From positions 1 to 6,341 of the forward strand of contig JACIYY010000152.1 in assembly GCA_014359685.1 (NCBI GenBank): a stretch of DNA of 6,341 nt, read 5' to 3'. Both the position numbers and the translations under genes were made by a program. The DNA comes from Porphyrobacter sp. (GTDB taxonomy: Bacteria > Pseudomonadota > Alphaproteobacteria > Sphingomonadales > Sphingomonadaceae). The notes beneath the pieces are model-generated. The model made no database searches, was not told the origin of the DNA, and saw nothing but the letters and a program-made list of their open reading frames with translations. Below are positions 1 through 4,509 of this stretch, piece after piece. Within the stretch, counting starts at the first letter, position 1. Each line of letters begins with the position of its first letter.

Positions 1-110
1 CGGGCCAGCGTCAGCACGCGGGGGCGCAGCGGCGACCCGCGCCCGGCAGCGCAGCGGTGCCGCGCGCCAGCCGTGGGGCAGGAGGGGCGGGAAGGAGCGG
101 CGTGGGCCAT
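1..110 (-). CDS. Possible N-terminus of a leftward gene (partial, uncertain)
   Basis: An ATG at 110-108 on the minus strand opens a frame of 36 codons that runs off the left edge without a stop. GAGG lies 9 nt upstream and could be a ribosome binding site. The peptide is rich in Ala, Arg, Pro and Gly and ends in a segment like LRPRVLTLA. That could be the lead-in to a first membrane helix, as in RegB/ActS-type sensor kinases, but the identification is a guess. Open frames of this length are common by chance at this GC content. The gene, if real, lies downstream of mmcB in the same direction. Confidence 0.2.
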   Translation of the reverse strand, partial: MAHAAPSRPSCPTAGARHRCAAGRGSPLRPRVLTLA

Positions 111-118
111 CGCCGGCG

Positions 119-133
119 GCCTCTATCAGAGGC
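119..133. other. Small perfect hairpin
   Basis: GCCTCT-ATC-AGAGGC is a perfect 6-bp stem with a 3-nt loop. It lies between mmcB and the possible leftward start at 110. It has no T-tract and could be a weak RNA structure in the leader of the next gene or chance. Confidence 0.25.
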
Positions 134-160
134 GCCCGCCCGGCGACAGGGCGCGGATCG

Positions 161-177
161 GCCCGGCCCGACCGGGC
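161..177 (-). terminator. GC hairpin just after mmcB stop, possible terminator
   Basis: GCCCGG-CCCGA-CCGGGC is a perfect 6-bp GC-only stem with a 5-nt loop, starting 9 nt past the mmcB stop codon on the minus strand. There is no T-run after it, so it is not a canonical intrinsic terminator. It may serve as a 3'-end stabiliser or pause site. Confidence 0.3.
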
Positions 178-186
178 GATCAGAGA

Positions 187-693
187 TCAGTCGAGCCCCG
201 GGCCCCAGGCCGCGCAATCGGGGTCGAGCGCGACCAGCTGCCGCCGCAGCGCGGTGCGGGCCAGCCGCTCGACCTCCACCCGCCGCCGCGCCGCCGCCAG
301 CGGCCGGGTGGGGGCCGGGCGCACGATCTCCGCATCGTAGCCGTCGGCGACGATCACCCCGCAGCAATCGGGGCGGAAATCCGCACCGTCGAGGCAGGCG
401 CGGTCCAGATCCGGCGGCAGGCCCCAGAAGAAGCGGTCGCAGAAGTCCAGGTAATCGGGCCATTTGCCGTCGCCGAGCAGATCGGCGCGCGCGGTCTTGA
501 TCTCGACGATCACGACCTGTCCCCTGGCGTCGATGCCCATCAGATCGGCGCGGCGGCCGTTGCGAAGCGGCATCTCCGCCAGCACCCAGATATTATTGCG
601 CGCGAACAGCCGGGCGATGCCGCGCGCCACGCCGGCGGCGCGGCGATCGGCCGCAGCATCGACCGGCACGGGGAGCGGGGAATCATCGGCCAC
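187..693 (-). CDS. mmcB: MmcB-family DNA repair protein (predicted PD-(D/E)xK-like nuclease fold)
   Basis: The 168-residue product matches the MmcB family, known from Caulobacter as an SOS-induced protein needed for resistance to mitomycin C; its biochemical role is not settled. Residues about 20-135 carry the family core: an N-terminal helix (GVARGIARLF), the strand and turn GRRADLMGID (Asp50), then VIVEIKTA with Glu64 and Lys66, then the KWPDYLDFCDRFFW block and a C-terminal Ala/Arg-rich helix. The Asp...Glu-x-Lys arrangement looks like a PD-(D/E)xK nuclease site; calling it an active nuclease is inference. The frame is open upstream to an ATG at 843, but that start would cross the LexA box and the divergent promoter. 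I therefore chose GTG at 693, which gives a normal family length; GTG at 669 is an alternative. The gene is divergent from the peroxiredoxin at 858 and not obviously part of the sulfur cluster. Confidence 0.88.
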   Translation of the reverse strand: MADDSPLPVPVDAAADRRAAGVARGIARLFARNNIWVLAEMPLRNGRRADLMGIDARGQVVIVEIKTARADLLGDGKWPDYLDFCDRFFWGLPPDLDRACLDGADFRPDCCGVIVADGYDAEIVRPAPTRPLAAARRRVEVERLARTALRRQLVALDPDCAAWGPGLD

Positions 694-704
694 GCCCCGT
701 TCTG

Positions 705-719
705 GAACGGATACAGAAC
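705..719 (-). promoter_or_regulatory. LexA (SOS) box upstream of mmcB
   Basis: On the minus strand the sequence reads GTTC-N7-GTTC, the exact alphaproteobacterial LexA consensus. It ends 11 nt before the GTG start of mmcB. Caulobacter mmcB is known to be SOS-regulated, so gene identity and site support each other. A partly overlapping inverted repeat GTTCTG-N9-CAGAAC (699-719) is also present. The position supports the GTG start and repression by blocking transcription initiation. Confidence 0.8.
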
Positions 720-775
720 AAATACAAGCTTTTCGGGCGGGGGCCGAGGCGGTGCGATCTCGACCCGGAACAGCG

Positions 776-826
776 ATTACAGATATTCGTTTATTGATAT
801 AGCGTCTGCTGCGCGCGGCGGCTATA
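776..826 (+). promoter_or_regulatory. Probable promoter/operator region of the peroxiredoxin at 858
   Basis: This AT-rich patch in the 164-nt gap between mmcB and the peroxiredoxin holds a perfect inverted repeat TATAGC-N17-GCTATA (798-803 and 821-826), extendable to 7 of 8 bp. A weak promoter ATTACA (776-781) - 16 nt - TATAGC (798-803) can be drawn, in which the left arm is the -10 element. The repeat would then sit at and just after the start site, a plausible repressor position. The ATAG/CTAT spacing does not match the OxyR consensus. The regulator is unknown. Confidence 0.35.
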
Positions 827-857
827 CCCTGCCCACCGTTCACGAAAGGAAAGCATC

Positions 858-1487
858 ATGGCCCTCCACATCGGCGACACAGCGCCGGACTTCACCGTCG
901 AGACCCAGAATGGCCCGATCAGTCTGCACGCCTGGGCCGGCGACAGCTGGGTGTTCCTGTTCAGCCATCCCGCCGACTTCACCCCGGTCTGCACGACCGA
1001 GATGGGCCGAACGGCTCAGCTCGCCGACGAGTTTGCCAAGCGCAACGTCAAGCCGCTGGGCCTCTCGACGGATACTGTGGACGAGCATCGCAAGTGGATT
1101 GCCGACGTCAACGAGACGCAAGGCACCAATCTGACCTTCCCGATCATTGCCGACGCAGACCTGGCGATTGCCAAGGCCTACGACATGATCCACCCGGGAC
1201 AGAGCGAGACGGCCGCCGTGCGGTCGGTCTTCATCATCGACCCGGCAAAGAAAATCCGCCTGATGATGACCTACCCGATGAGCGTCGGGCGCAATTTCGA
1301 CGAGATTCTGCGCGTGATCGACGCTTTGCAGCTCGGTGACGCGAGGCGGGTGGTAACGCCTGCCGACTGGCAGAAGGGCAAGGAGGTTATCATCCCCCCG
1401 TCGATCAGCAACGAGGAAGCGCGCCAGCTATTTCCGCAGGGCTGGACCGAGCACCGGCCCTACCTGCGCACGACCCTGGTCGACTGA
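858..1487 (+). CDS. 1-Cys peroxiredoxin, Prx6 type (AhpC/TSA superfamily)
   Basis: The 209-residue protein has a full Prx6-type layout: a thioredoxin-fold AhpC/TSA domain (about residues 4-150) and the C-terminal Prx6 extension (about 160-205). The active-site block FSHPADFTPVCTTE places His37, Pro38, Thr42 and the peroxidatic Cys45; Arg122 in AAVRSVF is the conserved catalytic arginine. Cys45 is the only cysteine, so this is a true 1-Cys enzyme needing an outside thiol such as glutathione or a partner. It reduces H2O2, organic or lipid peroxides and possibly persulfides in the cytoplasm. The ATG at 858 follows AAAGGA (845-850) with 7-nt spacing and begins directly at the typical MALHIGDTAPDF start. 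It is transcribed alone, convergent with the arsR operon. Its placement beside sulfide oxidation genes suggests protection against oxidants formed there, which is inference. Confidence 0.93.
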   Translation: MALHIGDTAPDFTVETQNGPISLHAWAGDSWVFLFSHPADFTPVCTTEMGRTAQLADEFAKRNVKPLGLSTDTVDEHRKWIADVNETQGTNLTFPIIADADLAIAKAYDMIHPGQSETAAVRSVFIIDPAKKIRLMMTYPMSVGRNFDEILRVIDALQLGDARRVVTPADWQKGKEVIIPPSISNEEARQLFPQGWTEHRPYLRTTLVD

Positions 1488-1501
1488 ACCTGCGGCTCGC
1501 G

Positions 1502-1532
1502 CCGGGCGGAGGGGATGCTCCGCTTCGCCCGG
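1502..1532. terminator. Possible bidirectional terminator hairpin between convergent genes
   Basis: CCGGG and CGGAG (1502-1511) can pair with CTCCG (1518-1522) and CCCGG (1528-1532), leaving a bulge at 1523-1527 and a loop of about 6 nt. It lies in the 50-nt gap between the convergent peroxiredoxin and arsR stops, as expected for a shared terminator. No T-tract is present, so strength is doubtful. Confidence 0.4.
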
Positions 1533-1537
1533 GGCGG

Positions 1538-1915
1538 CTAGGCTCGCGGCACCACGCGGGCGAACATTGCGGCGCCGCTGCCCGCGCGCATCCGGTCGGC
1601 CGCTGCCTTGTCGCGGGACACCGCGACGGTGCCGGCAAAGGCGTCGAGCAGCGCGCTGACTTCGGCAATGCGGCCCTGATTGATCCGGTAGAAGACCTGC
1701 TTGGCTTCCCTTCGGGTGTGCACGAGGTCGGCCTTGCGCAGGATGCCGAGCTGCTGGCTGAGCCCTGGCTGGTGGACCCCGGTGACCTGCTCGATCTCGC
1801 CGACCGATCGCTCGCCGTCGATCAGTGCGCGCAACAGCGCCAGGCGGACGCCATGAGCGAGCGCGCGCAGCGACGCGGCCGCCGCCTCCAGGTCCAAGCT
1901 GCGGATGTCGTCCAT
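1538..1915 (-). CDS. ArsR/SmtB-family transcriptional regulator, BigR/SqrR-like but cysteine-free
   Basis: The 125-residue protein has an ArsR winged helix-turn-helix (about residues 10-95). The segment HGVRLALLRALIDGE leads into SVGEIEQVTGVHQPGLSQQL, whose second half is the DNA-recognition helix; TRREAKQVFYRIN is the wing and following strand. This pattern is very close to the persulfide-sensing repressors BigR and SqrR, which control sqr/pdo genes. In those proteins two cysteines form the sensor. Here the matching positions are Arg29 and Ala94, and the protein contains no cysteine at all. The 30-residue tail after the fold is Ala/Arg/Met-rich and unusual. ATG at 1915 follows GGAGG with 8-nt spacing, located inside the end of the upstream peroxiredoxin gene; the two genes are 3 nt apart, so they are co-transcribed. 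Its likely operator is the palindrome at 2635-2657, giving autoregulation. The signal it senses cannot be told from the sequence. Confidence 0.9.
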   Translation of the reverse strand: MDDIRSLDLEAAAASLRALAHGVRLALLRALIDGERSVGEIEQVTGVHQPGLSQQLGILRKADLVHTRREAKQVFYRINQGRIAEVSALLDAFAGTVAVSRDKAAADRMRAGSGAAMFARVVPRA

Positions 1916-1918
1916 CGC

Positions 1919-2566
1919 TCAGCCCTCCCGATCGGGAATCGAACAATAGAACCAGTCGGTGCCCGCCGGCGCGCTCAGGACATCGGCGAGGTCGTGGCTG
2001 GGCACTGCGAGCAGATCGCCGCCCGGCGTCCAGCCCTCCGGCGCCAGCGCATCGCCGGCATGGACCCGCTGCAGCGCCGCCAGCAGCCGCAGCATCTCCT
2101 CCACCGATCGCCCGACGCTCGCCGGATAGCAGGTCGAGGCGCGCAGGATGCCGTCGGGGTCGAGGAAATAGGTCGTCCGCACCGCGCTGGCATCGGCCGC
2201 ATCGGGCGCGACCATCCCGTAGGCGCGCGCGATCTCCAGCGTCGGATCCTCGATGATCGGGAAGTCGACCACCACATCGAACCGGTCGCGGATGGCGCGG
2301 ATCCAGGCGAGATGCGAAAACAGGCTGTCGACCGAGAGCGCCATCAGCTCGCAGTCCAGTGCTGCGAACCGGTCCTGCGCCCGGGCGATGGCCACGAACT
2401 CGCTGGTGCATACAGGCGTGAAGTCGGCCGGATGGGAGAACAGCACGAGCCACCGGCCCCGAAAATCGGCCAGCGAGACGACGCCGCGGGTCGAACGGGC
2501 GGTGAAACCGGGCGCTTCCTCGCCCAGACGGAGCGGTGAGCAGGATGGTAACGGATTGGCGGACAA
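1919..2566 (-). CDS. Peroxiredoxin, Prx6 type, with a C-terminal extra cysteine
   Basis: The 215-residue protein is a second Prx6-type peroxiredoxin. PLRLGEEAPGF opens the AhpC/TSA domain; FSHPADFTPVCTSEF gives Pro46, Thr50 and peroxidatic Cys53; Arg130 (AVRTTYF) is the catalytic arginine. The Prx6 extension runs from about 165 to the end. Unlike the gene at 858 it has further cysteines (Cys9, Cys72, Cys146, Cys208). Cys208, in DWFYCSIPD near the C-terminus, lies where Prx6-type enzymes of archaea and some bacteria keep a resolving cysteine in a DWxFC-like motif, so a 2-Cys mechanism is plausible. The start is TTG at 2566, preceded by GAAAGG with 6-nt spacing; no ATG or GTG lies between it and the conserved domain. 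It is the first gene of a leftward operon with the ArsR gene and is divergent from the sulfur operon, with which it shares an operator. Confidence 0.9.
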   Translation of the reverse strand: MSANPLPSCSPLRLGEEAPGFTARSTRGVVSLADFRGRWLVLFSHPADFTPVCTSEFVAIARAQDRFAALDCELMALSVDSLFSHLAWIRAIRDRFDVVVDFPIIEDPTLEIARAYGMVAPDAADASAVRTTYFLDPDGILRASTCYPASVGRSVEEMLRLLAALQRVHAGDALAPEGWTPGGDLLAVPSHDLADVLSAPAGTDWFYCSIPDREG

Positions 2567-2619
2567 AGCGAACCTTTCGAAACGGAGGGGCGGAGCCGCG
2601 TGATTGCCGCTCGCCCTGC

Positions 2620-2648
2620 TTGACGCAAGAGATATACACGATTATATG
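2620..2648 (+). promoter_or_regulatory. Promoter of the persulfide dioxygenase-SQR operon
   Basis: TTGACG (2620-2625) and TATATG (2643-2648) are separated by 17 nt, a good sigma70-type promoter. Transcription would start near 2655, leaving a leader of about 25 nt before the ATG at 2681. The -10 element lies within the palindrome at 2635-2657, so a bound repressor would block polymerase. Confidence 0.6.
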
Positions 2649-2659
2649 GTTCGTGTAAT
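2631..2659 (-). promoter_or_regulatory. Divergent promoter of the peroxiredoxin-arsR operon
   Basis: Read leftward, ATTACA (2659-2654), 17 nt, TATATC (2636-2631) forms a reasonable promoter. A perfect TATAAT (2646-2641) is also present on this strand, but with only a poor -35 partner. Either promoter overlaps the rightward promoter and the palindrome. The leader to the TTG start would be about 55-65 nt. Confidence 0.45.
2635..2657. promoter_or_regulatory. Palindromic operator candidate (ArsR-type) shared by two divergent operons
   Basis: TACACGA-N9-TCGTGTA is a perfect 7-bp inverted repeat with an AT-rich centre, in the only gap between the divergent operons. A second inverted repeat, ATATA-N6-TATAT (2632-2647), overlaps its left arm. 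ArsR-family dimers bind imperfect AT-rich inverted repeats of about this size. The nearby ArsR gene is the natural candidate to bind it; that link is inference from position. Confidence 0.55.
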
Positions 2660-2680
2660 CAGGAAATCGGAGTGTGGACC

Positions 2681-3403
2681 ATGACTACCGAGCGCGACGA
2701 GCCGCTGATGCTGGCGGCCTCGATCGTAGAGGAAACCCGGTCGGGGACGATGCCAGCCCCGGTGGTGAAGGCGTTCTTCGACGAACCGACCAACACGGCG
2801 AGCTATGTCGTGCACGACCCCGTCACCAAGGCGGCGGCGATCATCGACAGCGTGCTCGACTTTGACGCCGCTGCGGGCCGGACCGGCCACGCTTCGGCCG
2901 ATCAGATCATCGCCTATGTCGAAGGCGAAGGGCTGGCGGTCGAATGGCTGCTCGAAACGCACGCCCACGCCGATCACCTCTCGGCGGCGCCCTATCTGCA
3001 GGAGCGGCTCGGCGGGAAGCTCGCAATCGGCCGTGAGATCATCACCGTCCAGAACGTGTTCGGCAAGATCTTCAACGAAGGGAGCGAGTTCCAGCGCGAC
3101 GGATCGCAATTCGACCGGCTCTTTGGCGATGGCGACAGCTTCACGATCGGCTCGCTCCGCGCGGTCGCGCTGCATGTTCCCGGCCACACGCCGGCCGATC
3201 TGGCTTATGTGATCGGCGATGCGGTGTTCACCGGCGATACGCTGTTCATGCCCGATTACGGCACCGCCCGGGCCGACTTCCCGGGCGGCGATGCGCGCCA
3301 GCTGTTCCGTTCGATCCGCCGCCTGATGGCTCTGCCGCGCGAAACGCGCGCCTTCCTGTGCCACGATTACAAGGCACCGGGCCGCGACAGCTTCGTGTGG
3401 TAA
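2681..3403 (+). CDS. Persulfide dioxygenase (ETHE1/Blh-like metallo-beta-lactamase fold), ended early by an in-frame stop
   Basis: The 240-residue product is an MBL-fold protein of the ETHE1/Blh persulfide dioxygenase group, which oxidises glutathione persulfide to sulfite with a single iron. VVKAFFDEPTNTASYVV begins the fold. THAHADHLS holds His94, His96, Asp98 and His99; VPGHTPADL gives His169; VFTGDTLF gives Asp186; LCHDYKAPG gives His228. By homology to ETHE1, His94, His169 and Asp186 bind the iron. All metal motifs are thus present before the TAA at 3401-3403, but the normal family tail of about 70 residues follows the stop in the same frame. The ATG at 2681 has GGAG 8 nt upstream; GTG 2672 and ATG 2750 are alternatives, the last closer to the usual family start. 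First gene of the operon. Whether the short form is stable and active is unknown. Confidence 0.85.
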   Translation: MTTERDEPLMLAASIVEETRSGTMPAPVVKAFFDEPTNTASYVVHDPVTKAAAIIDSVLDFDAAAGRTGHASADQIIAYVEGEGLAVEWLLETHAHADHLSAAPYLQERLGGKLAIGREIITVQNVFGKIFNEGSEFQRDGSQFDRLFGDGDSFTIGSLRAVALHVPGHTPADLAYVIGDAVFTGDTLFMPDYGTARADFPGGDARQLFRSIRRLMALPRETRAFLCHDYKAPGRDSFVW

Positions 3404-3616
3404 ACGACGATCGGCCAGGAGCGGGATTCCAACGTCCACGTTCACGAGGGCGTGGGCGAGGACGAATTCGTCGAGATGCGCACGCGACGCGACGCGACAC
3501 TGTCCATGCCCAAGCTGATCCTGCCTTCAATTCAGGTCAACATGCGCGGCGGTCATCTGCCGCCGCCGGAGGACAACGGCACCCGTTACCTCAAGCTTCC
3601 GCTGGATGTGCTGTGA
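3404..3616 (+). pseudogene. C-terminal remnant of the persulfide dioxygenase, in frame after the TAA
   Basis: The reading frame of the dioxygenase continues beyond TAA (3401-3403) for 70 codons to TGA at 3614-3616 with no shift or further stop. It encodes the usual family tail, including NVHVHEGVGEDEF, MPKLILPSIQVNM and HLPPPEDNG, ending in RYLKLPLDVL. Relatives I recall read DxxAWETT at the junction, so the stop most likely replaced a Glu codon (GAA to TAA, one base). The full reading frame would be 2681-3616, 311 residues plus the one lost codon counted as sense. The intact remainder suggests a very recent mutation, a sequencing error, or readthrough. It has no obvious start of its own. Confidence 0.8.
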
Positions 3617-4050
3617 TGATGCCCGACTATGCAATGCCTCTCCAGGGGCTGATCGGCGGACTGATGATCGGCACGGCGGCTGCCATCATGCTGCTTGGCG
3701 CCGGCCGGATCGCCGGCGTCAGCGGCCTGGCCGCCCGCGCGATCGGGCTGGGCGGGGGTGCGCCCCGCGCCCTGGCGATCTTGTTCGTCCTCGGCCTGCC
3801 GATCGGCGCGGCACTGGTCACGCTTGTTGCCGGCCCGGTCGTCTCGCGCTTTCCGATGAGCCTGGCGACGCTCGCCGTTGCCGGTCTGGTCGTGGGCGTC
3901 GGCACGCGGCTGGGCTCGGGCTGCACGTCGGGCCACGGTGTGTGCGGAGTGTCGCGATTGTCCAGGCGATCGATCGTGGCGACGCTGACCTTCATGCTGA
4001 CGGGTTTTGTCACCGTTGCGGTCCTCAACATGGTCGGGGGTGGCTGGTGA
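3616..4050 (+). CDS. YeeE/YedE-family membrane protein, PmpA-like half-transporter
   Basis: The 144-residue protein is a half-size member of the YeeE/YedE (DUF395) family, whose full-length relative YeeE/TsuA imports thiosulfate. Hydrophobic helices lie at about residues 10-30, 51-73, 81-97 and 120-139. The family signature GTRLGSGCTSGHGVCGVSRL (97-116) holds Cys103 and Cys110, equivalent to the pore cysteines that relay sulfur compounds. It is expected to pair with the next protein to make the complete two-repeat channel in the inner membrane. The ATG at 3616 overlaps the TGA of the dioxygenase frame (TGATG) and a second ATG follows at 3619. Only a weak GGA lies upstream, so initiation probably depends on coupling. 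The exact substrate (sulfide, thiosulfate or sulfite) is not known from the sequence. Confidence 0.9.
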   Translation: MMPDYAMPLQGLIGGLMIGTAAAIMLLGAGRIAGVSGLAARAIGLGGGAPRALAILFVLGLPIGAALVTLVAGPVVSRFPMSLATLAVAGLVVGVGTRLGSGCTSGHGVCGVSRLSRRSIVATLTFMLTGFVTVAVLNMVGGGW

Positions 4051-4487
4051 TGCGCACGATCATCGGCCTGATCTCGGGCGTGTTGTTCGGCGCGGGGCTG
4101 GCGGTGTCGGGAATGCTCGATCCCGTCCGGGTTCGCGGCTTTCTCGACCTGTTCGGGCAATGGGACCCGACGCTGGCCTTCGTGATGGGCGGGGCCATGC
4201 TGGCGATGGCCATCGCGTGGCTCATCCAGCGCCGGATGGCCGCCCCGGTCGCCGCCCCGGCCTTCGACCTGCCCGATACCGATCCGATCACCCCGCGCCT
4301 GCTCGCCGGAGCGGCGCTGTTCGGCGTGGGATGGGCGCTGGGCGGGCTGTGTCCCGGACCGGCGCTGGCGGCCTTCGCCATCAACCCGCTGGCGGCAGCG
4401 GTTTTCACCATCGCGATGATGGCCGGGTTCGCGATCGTCTGGGCGTTCGACCGCCCCGACTCGCCGCGGCGCCCGGCGCGCGTCTGA
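4050..4487 (+). CDS. YeeE/YedE-family membrane protein, PmpB-like half-transporter
   Basis: The 145-residue protein is the partner half of the YeeE/YedE-type transporter. It begins with a helix (about 4-22) ending in AVSGMLDPVRVRGFLD, a typical family motif, then has helices at about 42-60, 84-100 and 110-133. GVGWALGGLCPGPAL (92-106) holds Cys101, the counterpart of the conserved GxCPG cysteine. A short polar segment (61-82, ending PDTDPITPRLL) joins the two halves. The ATG at 4050 overlaps the previous stop as TGATG, indicating translational coupling and near-equal production of the two halves. The C-terminus is Arg/Pro-rich and probably cytoplasmic. Confidence 0.9.
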   Translation: MRTIIGLISGVLFGAGLAVSGMLDPVRVRGFLDLFGQWDPTLAFVMGGAMLAMAIAWLIQRRMAAPVAAPAFDLPDTDPITPRLLAGAALFGVGWALGGLCPGPALAAFAINPLAAAVFTIAMMAGFAIVWAFDRPDSPRRPARV

Positions 4488-4509
4488 ACAGGAACGAGAA
4501 GCAGGTCCG

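Noticed and set aside
799..825. OxyR binding site before the peroxiredoxin
   Set aside because: ATAG and CTAT are present but 19 nt apart. The consensus needs 7-nt spacing between half-sites in a four-part array, and the other half-sites are missing.
694..857. N-terminal extension of mmcB up to ATG 843
   Set aside because: It would place the LexA box and the peroxiredoxin promoter inside the coding region, and the added peptide does not resemble the family.
73..1134. Long plus-strand frame over mmcB into the first peroxiredoxin
   Set aside because: It is antisense to mmcB and out of frame with the peroxiredoxin; the product has no recognisable domain.
1428..2639. 403-codon minus-strand frame overlapping arsR and the second peroxiredoxin
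   Set aside because: It is a shifted frame over two clear genes, with Arg/Pro/Gly-rich low-complexity product.
3401..3406. Programmed readthrough or recoding signal at the internal stop
   Set aside because: The context is TAA followed by A, not the leaky TGA-C type, and I see no obvious selenocysteine-type hairpin directly after it. Mutation or read error is simpler.
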